A DNA stretch of 64,000 nucleotides, taken from NCBI GenBank assembly GCA_947168565.1, contig CAMVMM010000007.1:1-64000 (forward strand). The letters run 5' to 3'. The stretch comes from an uncultured Clostridia bacterium. GTDB taxonomy: Bacteria > Bacillota > Clostridia > Christensenellales > CAG-138. The position numbers were made by a program, and so were the translations under genes. Shown here one piece after another: positions 15,636 through 23,732 of the stretch (positions within the stretch are counted from its first letter, which is position 1; the number at the start of each line of letters is the position of its first letter). Under the pieces are notes generated by a model. The model saw nothing but the letters and a program-made list of their open reading frames with translations, was not told the DNA's origin and made no database searches.

Positions 15636-16765
15636 AGCGCAAATCGCTAAAAACAGCGGCATATCTGCTCATATTCTGCCTGCTTGCGGCGCTTTTCCCG
15701 CTTTCATCGCTTGGTGAGAGCGCAAGGCACTCCGCGCTTAAAAAGGGCGACTCCGGCGAGGAGGTCGCCTCGCTTCAGCGCGAGCTTCGTGCGCTTCGTC
15801 TGCTTGATTTCAAGGGCGAGCCGAGCGGCGTGTTTACCGACGAGGTTGAGCGCGCGGTGATAGCGCTTCAGCATCTGCTTTCCGTTAAGGCGGACGGAAT
15901 CTACGGCACGAACACGCGCAGAGCGCATATCGGCGCGGTGGAAGGCGGCAGCCTCACGCCGTTTTACGTTGAGGAGCTTCCGCTCTACGGCTGCGTTATC
16001 GGCATAGACGCGGGGCATCAGCAAAAGGCGGATCTTTCGCTCGAGCCGATAGCTCCCGGCAGCGGCATGATGCGCTTTTCCATGAGCGACGGCTGCGTAG
16101 GCGTGCGCACGAGCATCCGCGAATCCGTTATAAATCTTGAGGTTTCGCTCATTCTTGCGGAGCTGCTTGAAAAGCTTGGCGCCGACGTGGTTGCAAGCCG
16201 CGAATACGAGGAAGTGAACCTTTCAAACGTTCAGCGCGCAAAGCTTATGAACGAGCGCCATGTTGATTTCTGGCTTCGTATCCACTGCGACCACAGCACC
16301 GATCCCTCCGTTTACGGCGCGAGGATACTCGTTCCAAACAGCATAGTCAATTTCAATATTGCGTCAAGGAGCGCTCTGCTCGGCAGCTGCATCATCAGGA
16401 ACTATTGCGAAACCGTTGGCACCGAGCTGCTGCTTTCCCGCGCAATGACCGGCGAAACCGGCTTCAACTGGTCCGGAGTGCCCGTGGCGGCGCTTGAGCT
16501 CGGCTACCTTTCCAACGCGGCAAGCGATATCGCGCTCTCCTCCCCCGCTTTCCGCCGCAAATGCGCCGAGGGCATCGGCTGCGGCATAGCGGAATACTAT
16601 CTTGCTTCGGGCAGGATCGACTCAAACCGCTATCTTGAGGCGTTTTCCACGCTTCGCAATCAGGAGCCCGGTGAAAAGGCGGACGGCTTATTTGCCCTTG
16701 AATTTGAAAAAAATCTTCGCGGCTTCGGCATTTTCAGGCTGCCGCTCCTTGCTTCCATTAAATAA
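15632..16765 (+). CDS. Secreted N-acetylmuramoyl-L-alanine amidase with peptidoglycan-binding domain
   Basis: A 377-residue exported enzyme. Residues 1-29 are a signal peptide, residues 32-105 form a PG_binding_1 domain (KKGDSGEEVASLQREL ... DGIYGTNTRRA), and the Amidase_3 domain follows. Its zinc site is visible as DAGHQ at about 130, a downstream Glu, and RIHCDHS at about 215, with the catalytic Glu in ALELGYLSN near 290. It hydrolyses the bond between muramic acid and the stem peptide. The gene overlaps ahcY by four bases (ATGA) and is followed by a terminator. In spore formers such enzymes act in cell separation, germination or mother-cell lysis. Confidence 0.9.
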   Translation: MKRKSLKTAAYLLIFCLLAALFPLSSLGESARHSALKKGDSGEEVASLQRELRALRLLDFKGEPSGVFTDEVERAVIALQHLLSVKADGIYGTNTRRAHIGAVEGGSLTPFYVEELPLYGCVIGIDAGHQQKADLSLEPIAPGSGMMRFSMSDGCVGVRTSIRESVINLEVSLILAELLEKLGADVVASREYEEVNLSNVQRAKLMNERHVDFWLRIHCDHSTDPSVYGARILVPNSIVNFNIASRSALLGSCIIRNYCETVGTELLLSRAMTGETGFNWSGVPVAALELGYLSNAASDIALSSPAFRRKCAEGIGCGIAEYYLASGRIDSNRYLEAFSTLRNQEPGEKADGLFALEFEKNLRGFGIFRLPLLASIK

Positions 16766-16795
16766 GCCCGCGCCTTTCTTTGCGCGGCTTTTTTT
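16766..16795 (+). terminator. Intrinsic terminator after the amidase gene
   Basis: GCCCGCGC pairs with GCGCGGC over an eight-base loop and is followed by seven T residues, directly after the amidase stop codon. Confidence 0.9.
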
Positions 16796-16923
16796 GAATC
16801 GCTGCCATTTCCCTTTTTTCATTGTAATATCCCCCGTGTTTTCGCTAATACTTTATACTGAAACACTTTATATCGCAGCATTCTTAAGCTTCGGTGTTGA
16901 AATTTCAGCGGAGGTATTGTAAA

Positions 16924-17205
16924 ATGCTTTATAGTGAAAACCGCCTGCACCAAAGGCTTCATGACGCCAAGCTGAAATGGCGGAGGGCTATGGCGCTTTT
17001 TGACGAGGCCTGCGGGGAAGAAACGAGTGCCGCCGCGCTCGAGCTTGCGGCAGCGGAGCGCAGGTATATGCTTGCGCTTTCCGAATATAAAAAGAACCAC
17101 GAAACTAAACCTACGGAGGAAAAACCATGCCTGATCTTCAGATTGCGGACGTTCAGCTCCCGGATATTCCGATTCCGGACATCGGCATCCCGAAGGGTGC
17201 GCTGA
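16924..17205 (+). CDS. YaaL-like DUF2508 family protein
   Basis: A 93-residue protein whose centre (LHDAKLKWRRAMALFDEA then LELAAAERRYMLALSEYKK) matches the DUF2508/YaaL family, a small helical protein of unknown role found next to recR and bofA in Bacillota. The start at 16924 is chosen because GGAGG lies ten bases upstream; an in-frame ATG at 16894 has none. The reading frame runs 79 bases into the bofA gene, so the last 26 residues, basic and Arg/Ser rich, are unlike the family, which usually ends near residue 75. A lost stop codon is likely. The YaaL-BofA order is the same as in Bacillus subtilis. Confidence 0.75.
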   Translation: MLYSENRLHQRLHDAKLKWRRAMALFDEACGEETSAAALELAAAERRYMLALSEYKKNHETKPTEEKPCLIFRLRTFSSRIFRFRTSASRRVR

Positions 17206-17459
17206 TAATCATCGCCGTTATAGCGGTGGTGTTCATCATCTTCAAGATCTTCGGGCTGAGCCTGAAGCTTTTTGCCAAGTTTGCAATAAACGCGCTGATC
17301 GGCGCCGTGCTGCTGTTTGTGTGCAACTATTTATTTGAATCGGTGCTGCATTTGGAGCATCTGAGCGTTCCGATAACGCTTGTGACGGCTGCGATAACCG
17401 GCGTGCTCGGCGTGCCGGGCGTGATTCTGATAATCCTTTACAGATTGTTCATTCATTGA
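17127..17459 (+). CDS. BofA-family pro-sigma-K processing inhibitor
   Basis: A 110-residue membrane protein of the BofA family. After an N-terminal extension of about 25 residues rich in Asp, Ile and Pro, it has two or three hydrophobic helices and the family ending in which VPGVILIILYRLF follows a Gly-Val-Leu-Gly-rich turn. In Bacillus, BofA holds the SpoIVFB protease inactive in the outer forespore membrane and so delays sigma-K activation. The start has GGAGG ahead and overlaps the YaaL-like frame. Its presence is direct evidence for a sporulating organism. The N-terminal extension is longer than usual and of unknown meaning. Confidence 0.85.
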   Translation: MPDLQIADVQLPDIPIPDIGIPKGALIIIAVIAVVFIIFKIFGLSLKLFAKFAINALIGAVLLFVCNYLFESVLHLEHLSVPITLVTAAITGVLGVPGVILIILYRLFIH

Positions 17460-17478
17460 GCTGCGCGAACCCGCAAGC

Positions 17479-17502
17479 GAAGGCCGCAGGCCGCAGGCCG
17501 CA
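17479..17502. repeat. GCCGCAG short tandem repeat
   Basis: Three consecutive copies of GCCGCAG, followed by further GC-rich dyads, fill the 85-base gap between bofA and the deaminase gene. Likely slippage DNA. Confidence 0.5.
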
Positions 17503-17544
17503 GCCCGGGCGGGGGCGCAGGCCGAACGAGCCGCAAACGAAAAT

Positions 17545-18870
17545 ATGCTTGATATACTTATTAAAAACGGAATTATTATAACCATGGACGACGATCGTCC
17601 CGTGATAAACGGCGGCTGCATCGGGATCGAGGGCGGCAGGATCGCCTTTGTTTCCGGGGAAAACGAGCCGAGCGGGCGAGCCGCCGCCGTGCGCGTGATC
17701 AACGCTGCTGGGCGCATCGTGATGCCGGGGCTTATCAACACGCACGCGCACACGGCTATGTGCGTAATGCGCGGCTATGCGGACGATCTGCCGCTAAACA
17801 AATGGCTGTTTGAGCGCATTTTTCCCGCAGAAGCAAGGCTGACGGAGCGCGAGGTGCTTGCGGGCGTGCGGCTTGGAATTGCCGAAATGATTGCCTCCGG
17901 CACCACGTCCTTTTCGGATATGTATGCCCATGAGCCGAAAACCGCCGAAATAGTGCTTGAGTGCGGAATGCGGGCAAATCTCAGCAACGGCATAATTGCG
18001 CTTGGCGATGAGTTTGATTTTGAAGCGGACCGCGCCACGCGGGAGCTCAGATCGCTTATCGCGGATTGGCACAATGCCGGAAACGGCAGGATCAGGGCGG
18101 ATGCCTCCATCCATGCGGAGTACACCTCCCCCCCGTGGGTATGGCGGAGAATGCACGAGCTTGCCGCCGAAAACGGGCTTATCACCCAGCTCCATTTAAG
18201 CGAAACGAAGGGCGAAACGGAGGACTGTGCGCTTCGCCGCGGCGGGCGCTCCCCCGTTCGCGCCTTCTATGATGAGGGCATACTCGATACCCCCGTGCTT
18301 GCCGCGCATGGAGTTTGGCTTTCGGACGAGGATATGGAGCTGCTGCGCGAAAAGGGCGTTTCCGTGTCGCACTGCCCCGTTTCCAATTTAAAGCTCGGAA
18401 GCGGAATTGCGAATGCCTCCAAAATGCTGGAGCGCGGGATCAACGTTTCGCTCGGCACGGACGGCTGCGCTTCAAACAATTCCCACGATCTGTTTGAGGA
18501 GATCAAGCTTGCGGCGCTGCTTGCAAAGGGCAGCACGCTCGACCCCACCGCCGTGCCGGCATACACGGCGCTCAAGATGGCGACCGTGAACGGCGCAAGG
18601 GCGCAGGGCCGCGGGAATGAAACAGGCTCGCTAAAGGCGGGCTTCGACGCGGATATCATCATGCTGGATACGGACAAGCCGCACATGCGCCCGCTCTATG
18701 ACGCGGTTTCCACCGCGGTTTACTCAGCACGCGGCGGCGACGTTGCGCTCACGATGGTTCAAGGCAGGGTGCTTTATGAAAACGGCGAGTTCAAAACGCT
18801 GGATATTCAAAGAGTGCTGCGCGAGACGGAGGAATTCGCCGTTCCGGTCGTGCTTTCCGAAAAAGCGTAA
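17545..18870 (+). CDS. mtaD: 5'-methylthioadenosine / S-adenosylhomocysteine deaminase
   Basis: A 441-residue amidohydrolase of the MtaD group, which deaminates methylthioadenosine, SAH or adenosine to the inosine derivatives. Metal-site residues are visible in NTHAHTAM (His67, His69), a His in the STAEYTSP-like segment near 192, HLSE near 219 and SLGTDG near 310. The typical C-terminal beta strand (VQGRVLYENG) closes the fold. No strong ribosome site precedes the ATG; an AACGA-rich stretch stands there. Together with ahcY it gives two ways of removing SAH. Closely related families include guanine and chlorohydrolases, so substrate range should be tested. Confidence 0.88.
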   Translation: MLDILIKNGIIITMDDDRPVINGGCIGIEGGRIAFVSGENEPSGRAAAVRVINAAGRIVMPGLINTHAHTAMCVMRGYADDLPLNKWLFERIFPAEARLTEREVLAGVRLGIAEMIASGTTSFSDMYAHEPKTAEIVLECGMRANLSNGIIALGDEFDFEADRATRELRSLIADWHNAGNGRIRADASIHAEYTSPPWVWRRMHELAAENGLITQLHLSETKGETEDCALRRGGRSPVRAFYDEGILDTPVLAAHGVWLSDEDMELLREKGVSVSHCPVSNLKLGSGIANASKMLERGINVSLGTDGCASNNSHDLFEEIKLAALLAKGSTLDPTAVPAYTALKMATVNGARAQGRGNETGSLKAGFDADIIMLDTDKPHMRPLYDAVSTAVYSARGGDVALTMVQGRVLYENGEFKTLDIQRVLRETEEFAVPVVLSEKA

Positions 18871-18922
18871 TGCTTATGTGTTTGCTGAAATAAAAAACTG
18901 ATCCGGCTTACTTCAAATAATA

Positions 18923-18956
18923 AATCAGCCGCCTCAAGCGAAGCGGCTGATTTTTT
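18923..18956. terminator. Bidirectional terminator between convergent mtaD and MBOAT genes
   Basis: AATCAGCCGC pairs perfectly with GCGGCTGATT across a ten-base loop. T residues follow on the + strand and T/A-rich sequence on the minus strand, so it can stop transcripts from both sides. Confidence 0.88.
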
Positions 18957-18972
18957 GTGTTTATGCTGTTTA

Positions 18973-20379
18973 TCAAAATCTGAAATAGATGAACGGATTG
19001 TATCCGCCCGCAACGAGCGACGCGGTGCAGAGCACCAGCGAGGCGGCCACGAGCGCCACGTCGATCCATTCGCCGCCGGGACGGGCGGTGAGCTTATCGT
19101 GGAGCTTCTTTACGAGCGGGAACGAGCCCACGCAGGCGGCGATCAGCACGGGCAGATAGTTCACAACGTACACAAGCGCGTCGTGCGATATGGCGCCCGC
19201 CTTGCCCACCGTGAACAGCGAGGCGAGGTACGGCCCAAGCGCGCGCATATCGGTGAAATCAAACAGCGCCCAGCCGAGCACGACCAGCACAAGCATGTAC
19301 AGGTTTGAGAGCCACTTTGGCAGCTTTTCAAGCAGCTTGCCGAGGAAGAGCCTTTCAAGGATGATCAGCACTCCGAAATAAAGCCCCCACAGCGCAAAAT
19401 TCCAGCTTGCGCCGTGCCAAAGGCCCGTGAGCCCCCACACGACCATCAGGTTCACGATGGTGCGCGGCAGTCCCTTGCGGTTGCCTCCGAGCGGGATATA
19501 AACGTATTCGCGGAACCAGGTGCCGAGCGAGATATGCCACCTGCGCCAGAATTCCGAGATGCTTTTGGAGATATACGGATAATCGAAATTCTTCAGGAAT
19601 TCAAAGCCGAACATTCTGCCAAGGCCTATCGCCATATCCGAATAGCCGCCGAAATCGAAATAGATCTGCAGGCTGAAGGCGATGATGCCGACCCACGAGC
19701 CGATGATGCCGTTCGTGTCCGCGCCCACCTTGAGAACCCGCCAGAGCGCGGCAAGCTGATTGGCAAGCAGCACCTTTTTGGCAAGGCCGACCGAAAAAAG
19801 CTTGATGCCCGAAACGAATCCTTCCATCGTTTCGCGGCGGCCCTCCATTTGATCGGCAACGTCGCGGTAGCGCACGATGGGGCCGGCGATAAGCTGCGGG
19901 AAGAGCGTAACGTAAGCGCCGAAATACACGGGATTGCGCTGCACGCCCGTTTCCCTGCGGTAAACGTCGATAACGTAGCTCATCGCCTGGAAGGTGTAAA
20001 ACGAAATGCCGATGGGCAGCGGGATTATGGGAGTGGCAACGGTGCTCATGAAGGGCAGGATGCTCTTGAGCGTGTCCACAAACAGGGCGGTGTATTTGAA
20101 TACGGCAAGCAGAAGCAGGTTCACTACCACGCTCACGATCAATACCGCCCGCGCTTTCTTGATGCTGTTTTTAAATCTTTCAACCAGCAGACCCGCCGTG
20201 TAGTTCAGGGCGATGGAAAACACCATCAGCAGCACGAACCTCGGCTCGCCCCAGGCATAAAAAATCAAGCTTAACACAAACAGCACAACGTTTCTGTATG
20301 CCCTGCCGGGTATCAGATAGTATGCCGCAAGCGTTATCGGCAAAAATATGAAGATAAAAAGCGGACTTGAGAATACCAT
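18973..20379 (-). CDS. MBOAT-family O-acyltransferase (AlgI/PatA-like)
   Basis: A 468-residue polytopic membrane protein with about ten hydrophobic helices. The MBOAT core is visible as YFDFGGYSDMAIGLGRMFG (about 255) and, further on, the catalytic His region LTGLWHGASWNF (about 330). Such proteins move an acyl group, usually acetyl, across the membrane to a surface polysaccharide or peptidoglycan. The start at 20379 is chosen because the protein then begins MVFSSPLFIFIFLP as in relatives; a TTG at 20397 is also possible and no strong ribosome site separates them. The SGNH hydrolase and lipoprotein genes just upstream complete a typical O-acetylation cluster. Confidence 0.9.
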   Translation of the reverse strand: MVFSSPLFIFIFLPITLAAYYLIPGRAYRNVVLFVLSLIFYAWGEPRFVLLMVFSIALNYTAGLLVERFKNSIKKARAVLIVSVVVNLLLLAVFKYTALFVDTLKSILPFMSTVATPIIPLPIGISFYTFQAMSYVIDVYRRETGVQRNPVYFGAYVTLFPQLIAGPIVRYRDVADQMEGRRETMEGFVSGIKLFSVGLAKKVLLANQLAALWRVLKVGADTNGIIGSWVGIIAFSLQIYFDFGGYSDMAIGLGRMFGFEFLKNFDYPYISKSISEFWRRWHISLGTWFREYVYIPLGGNRKGLPRTIVNLMVVWGLTGLWHGASWNFALWGLYFGVLIILERLFLGKLLEKLPKWLSNLYMLVLVVLGWALFDFTDMRALGPYLASLFTVGKAGAISHDALVYVVNYLPVLIAACVGSFPLVKKLHDKLTARPGGEWIDVALVAASLVLCTASLVAGGYNPFIYFRF

Positions 20380-20420
20380 CAGTCTTATAAGTTGCAAATA
20401 TTAAGCGGAATCAACCGGTA

Positions 20421-20951
20421 TCAACCGATATTATCCTTCATTATCTGCATGAGCGCGCTGTAATCCTCGCCCACAACGAAATAAACGAAGCTTCCGACCT
20501 GCTTTACCTCAACGGGATCCAGCTTTTCGGACTGGTGCGGATCGCTGTAATCCTTCGCAACGCGCTTCACCTGATCGAGATGGCTTTGAAGCTTCTCGGC
20601 AAGGGTGGCGGCGTATGCGGGATCGTTTACCTCAAAAAGCGCGACCTCGCCCGCGTTCACGGCGTAGTTTTCGGAAAGGGCGAACTCCCACTGCTTGAGC
20701 TTATCCTTTTCGATGCCGTAGACCTCGAAAAGATCGCGCTCGGGCACCTTGGTGAGCGCGGGAAGCTTGCCGCTTGCAACGAGCTTATCGTACACGGCGT
20801 TTATATCGGCTTCCTTGGGCTGCGCGGGCGGCTGGGTCGTTCCGGAGCCGGAGCCTCCGTTATTGCAGGCGGCAAACACGCAGAGCGCTGAAACGAGCGC
20901 AAGGATAAGGGCTAAAAAGCCGATGCTGTTTTTCTTGATGGCAGCTTTCAT
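20421..20951 (-). CDS. DUF4358 lipoprotein
   Basis: A 176-residue predicted lipoprotein. The signal peptide ends in the lipobox CVFAAC with Cys29, followed by a Gly/Ser/Pro linker. The mature domain resembles DUF4358 proteins, which in Clostridia frequently sit beside MBOAT acyltransferases. It would be tethered to the outer face of the membrane. Its gene lies between the SGNH hydrolase and MBOAT genes on the same strand with short spacers, so a shared role in polymer acylation is likely. No catalytic motif is apparent and its function is unknown. Confidence 0.78.
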   Translation of the reverse strand: MKAAIKKNSIGFLALILALVSALCVFAACNNGGSGSGTTQPPAQPKEADINAVYDKLVASGKLPALTKVPERDLFEVYGIEKDKLKQWEFALSENYAVNAGEVALFEVNDPAYAATLAEKLQSHLDQVKRVAKDYSDPHQSEKLDPVEVKQVGSFVYFVVGEDYSALMQIMKDNIG

Positions 20952-21007
20952 TTTAAGTTACTCCTGTCTTTATCTGATATTGCTTGTATAGCAGGTTGAT
21001 ATTCAAA

Positions 21008-22159
21008 TCATTTGGGCAGTGAAAACACCACCGGCGGCAGCCCCTTCAGATGCCTTGCGGCAAGGCTCCTCAGTATCTCCGCCCACACAGCGTATGCCTT
21101 GTAGGTTTGGTGAACGTATTGATCGGAGGAGTATTCATCCGGCACGAAGCCGTCCTCATCTATAAGGTGGCTTGCGATATTCACAAATTCGCAGCCCTTG
21201 CGCTCGCAAAGCTGCACGAGCCTTTGATTATACAGGTAAAGATTGCTGTTGTTCAGCACCACGCGCTCGCTGCCGCGATACATATACATGGCGCTGATGA
21301 TATAGAGCTGAACGCCGGGATTCTCGGCGGCGATATGGTCGATAACCTGGGAATACTTATCCACCGAACCGTCCACGCCGAAGATTGTGAGATCGTTCAT
21401 CCCGAAAAGGATGAAAACCTTCCTTGCGCCCATCAGCTTCACGATATCCCACACATAGTGCTGCTCACCCGCATAAACGGGGTGCATGCTCGATCCGCTT
21501 ATGGGCTCAAGCGCATGACCGGAGCCGTAGCTGCCCTCGCAAATAAAGCGGGTCTGGCCGAAGAATGCGGGATCGCTCTCAAGCATAAGGTTGTTGTAAT
21601 TCTTCCAGCCTATGGTTATGGAATCGCCAACGAAAACCGCGTCCGCAAACCAATCCTCGCACATCCTTTGGCTGAGCCCGTAAAGCTCGGTGGGCATGGT
21701 GAAGCGCGCGGGCTTATCCGCAGTGCCGATGGAAACCATGCCGTCCGCACCCGGAGTTGCGGGCACGGGGGGCTGGGTCAGCACGGGCGCGGTGGGGATA
21801 TCCGTCACCGCAGGGGACGGCGTGGCGCCCGAATCGGGTGTTGCCGCGGGCCGGGTCGGCTGCTCGCTTGCAGCGCTGTCCGTGGGAGCGGGCGAAGCGC
21901 CCTCGGGAGTGGCGCTCGGATCGGCCGAAGGCGTTTCGTCAGGCGAAGCGCTTGGCGATTCGGTGGGCGCGTCGGTATTCGCGGGAGGCGTATCGAGCGA
22001 AACAGGGGTTTGCAGCGGCTGATTTGTGTTTGAGCCGGCGCAGCTATCCGTCATATTCCGCAAAAAGCAGGCGCTCAGCGACGAGCACATGACGATCACG
22101 GCCACGATGACCGCTATTGAACTTGAAACAAGCTTTTTGATTCTATTCCGGCGGGTCAA
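21008..22159 (-). CDS. Membrane-anchored SGNH/GDSL-family hydrolase
   Basis: A 383-residue protein. An N-terminal hydrophobic helix (about 13-33) is followed by a Pro/Thr/Ser/Ala-rich linker to about residue 150. The SGNH domain then shows block I VFVGDSITIGW with the nucleophilic Ser, block III FGMNDL, and a C-terminal region with the Asp/His pair. It probably acts outside the cell as an O-acetyl esterase or acetyltransferase, like the PatB or AlgX partners of MBOAT systems. It is the first gene of the leftward cluster, about 80 bases downstream of the promoter at 22242-22270. The linker suggests reach into the wall. Confidence 0.87.
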   Translation of the reverse strand: MTRRNRIKKLVSSSIAVIVAVIVMCSSLSACFLRNMTDSCAGSNTNQPLQTPVSLDTPPANTDAPTESPSASPDETPSADPSATPEGASPAPTDSAASEQPTRPAATPDSGATPSPAVTDIPTAPVLTQPPVPATPGADGMVSIGTADKPARFTMPTELYGLSQRMCEDWFADAVFVGDSITIGWKNYNNLMLESDPAFFGQTRFICEGSYGSGHALEPISGSSMHPVYAGEQHYVWDIVKLMGARKVFILFGMNDLTIFGVDGSVDKYSQVIDHIAAENPGVQLYIISAMYMYRGSERVVLNNSNLYLYNQRLVQLCERKGCEFVNIASHLIDEDGFVPDEYSSDQYVHQTYKAYAVWAEILRSLAARHLKGLPPVVFSLPK

Positions 22160-22241
22160 AGCAAGATTCCCCCCTCTTAAGATTGAAGTTATGGATCACA
22201 GATTTAAGATATGCAAACGCATATCGACCCATCCTAACAAT

Positions 22242-22270
22242 ATTCTACCATATCAGCCGCATTATGTCAA
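22242..22270 (-). promoter_or_regulatory. Promoter of the SGNH-DUF4358-MBOAT cluster
   Basis: On the minus strand TTGACA (complement of 22265-22270), 17-base spacer and TAGAAT (complement of 22242-22247). Confidence 0.8.
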
Positions 22271-22340
22271 TCTGAATAAGGATAACTCGTGATTCTCAGG
22301 CCGCTTTAAAACAATATATCATTCATTTTGAAAAAAAGAC

Positions 22341-22369
22341 TTGATTTTTTGCGCCGTTTATAGTATTAT
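22341..22369 (+). promoter_or_regulatory. Promoter of tRNA-Ser
   Basis: TTGATT at 22341-22346, 17-base spacer and TATTAT at 22364-22369, with the tRNA starting 23 bases after the -10. Confidence 0.7.
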
Positions 22370-22391
22370 AGTCAGCGGCGTTGAGCGCTTT

Positions 22392-22483
22392 GGAGAGATG
22401 GCTGAGTTTGGTCTAAGGCGCACGACTGGAAATCGTGTATACGGGGAACCGTATCAAGGGTTCGAATCCCTTTCTCTCCGCCA
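22392..22483 (+). tRNA. tRNA-Ser (anticodon GGA)
   Basis: The acceptor stem GGAGAGA (22392-22398) pairs with TCTCTCC (22473-22479), followed by G and an encoded CCA. The anticodon loop reads CTGGAAA with anticodon GGA, and the variable arm (TATACGGGGAACCGTATC) is long as for class II tRNAs. The T-arm has GGTTCGAATCC. Its last 20 bases and the terminator behind it are duplicated 186 bases downstream. Confidence 0.97.
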
Positions 22484-22511
22484 AATAAAAATGCCCGACT
22501 TGTTCGGGCGT
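22464..22511 (+). repeat. 48-bp direct repeat, copy 1 (tRNA-Ser 3' end plus terminator)
   Basis: These 48 bases, covering the T-arm, the acceptor 3' strand, CCA and most of the terminator hairpin of tRNA-Ser, recur without mismatch at 22650-22697. This is the structure expected of an attachment site used by a tRNA-targeting integrase. Confidence 0.85.
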
Positions 22512-22519
22512 TTTTATTT
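22483..22519 (+). terminator. Terminator of tRNA-Ser
   Basis: AAATAAAAATGCCCGA pairs with TTCGGGCGTTTTTATTT around a CTTG loop, directly after the CCA end, with a five-T run on the 3' arm. Confidence 0.88.
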
Positions 22520-22649
22520 GCAAAAACAGGGATTCGAAGCCCGCAGGCGTCCGTCCTGCGGACGAATCAGACGCCGGAGGGCCGGCTTTTGTAAAAAGGC
22601 GCGGAGGCGCGGCACGGAGTGCAAGCCGCAGACGCATCTTTTGCAAAAG

Positions 22650-22697
22650 GAATCCCTTTCTCTCCGCCAAATAAAAATGCCCGACTTGTTCGGGCGT
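22650..22697 (+). repeat. 48-bp direct repeat, copy 2 (att-like remnant)
   Basis: A perfect copy of 22464-22511, not attached to a complete tRNA. Between the copies is a GC-rich 138-base segment with GGGATTCGAAGCC, itself similar to a tRNA T-arm. The restriction-modification island starts just to the right. Confidence 0.85.
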
Positions 22698-22767
22698 CAG
22701 CCCGCTGACTTGGGTTTGTCAGCGGGCTGGAAACCGGCGTGACCCTTGCGGTCACGCCGGTTTTGTC
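22698..22767 (+). terminator. Two consecutive hairpins behind the att-like repeat
   Basis: CAGCCCGCTGAC/GTCAGCGGGCTG (22698-22729) is followed by AACCGGCGTGAC/GTCACGCCGGTT (22732-22762) and TTTGT. The second looks like an intrinsic terminator and may also stop transcripts from the leftward island genes in part. Confidence 0.65.
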
Positions 22768-22886
22768 TCTTGGATTCTGTGGGGCAAAATCCGATGCTCG
22801 TTCTAACTGTGGACAATGAATTACTGGTTCAAGTCTGGGATTGTGATCACATGAAATGGTTTCGTCATAATGACACCTCTATTCAC

Positions 22887-23732
22887 TTATTCTTCAATGA
22901 TTGACCGCAAGAGTTCCGGCCATCGGGTGAGAACTTCACGTCCGACGATTACTTCATCAACAACACCGCTATTCATTGCATCGATCAAACGGCACAAATA
23001 TGATTTCCCTTGAACCCACCATGTTCTATAGGCATCAATAAACAGAACGTGATACACCTTTCTGCCTGTCCTATCATATAGTTCCTTGAATTCAAAGCCG
23101 TCTAACTGTGTTTCATATACACCATCGGCAACACGACTGCCGAACGTGGTTGCATAATAGTATTCTTTGATTTCCCATACCATTTTAGGGCTTTCAATGC
23201 TGGGATATGCGCCGTCAAAGCGCCTTGATGAAGCGCCGATTATCCTGTTGTTATCGTCCCAAACATAAACAAGCCCGCGCGGGTCATCATCAAAGCCCAA
23301 AGAGCAAGTGTTTCCCGTTATTTCTCTTATTGTCTTTTCAGCAATTATGTTTATGATTGCAGTAAAGAAAGCAACCTGCTTCATTGCCCCTTTCTGCTTA
23401 TTCAACGGAAGTTTGCAATAATAGTTTCCGACACTGTGAAGTATTTCCCAATTTCTGAATTCTTCACTTGCAGTTTCAGCGTCCATTAACATACTTTCGG
23501 CAAACCTGTTTAGCAAATCCGCACGCATTTTTGAATATTGCGCGGCACAAACTATAGTATCTTCAGAAGCGTTTATGCCGCGTTCCATGCAAAGCGCTTT
23601 GATTGTACTTATGGGATATTTCTTGACAAGTCCTTCACCGCGTTCTGTATAGCCGAGGTTTTCAGAGATGTATTTAACAAATGCCCAAAAAGAAGCATCC
23701 ATGCCCTGAAATCTTTCAAATGCCAGCATCAC
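22887..23732 (-). CDS. Probable type II restriction endonuclease (PD-(D/E)XK)
   Basis: A 281-residue protein that I do not recognise by family. Near residue 175-195 it has an Asp in RRFDGAYPS followed after about 15 residues by VWEIKEYYY, a pattern matching the PD-(D/E)XK nuclease core, which then continues into alternating strands. Context supports the role: it overlaps the end of the controller gene by 17 bases and is divergent from a DNA methyltransferase. A GTG (23732) or ATG (23729) can start translation behind AGGAGG. The region is clearly richer in A+T than its neighbours. The recognition sequence cannot be predicted, but it should match the methyltransferase next to it. Confidence 0.7.
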   Translation of the reverse strand: MMLAFERFQGMDASFWAFVKYISENLGYTERGEGLVKKYPISTIKALCMERGINASEDTIVCAAQYSKMRADLLNRFAESMLMDAETASEEFRNWEILHSVGNYYCKLPLNKQKGAMKQVAFFTAIINIIAEKTIREITGNTCSLGFDDDPRGLVYVWDDNNRIIGASSRRFDGAYPSIESPKMVWEIKEYYYATTFGSRVADGVYETQLDGFEFKELYDRTGRKVYHVLFIDAYRTWWVQGKSYLCRLIDAMNSGVVDEVIVGREVLTRWPELLRSIIEE

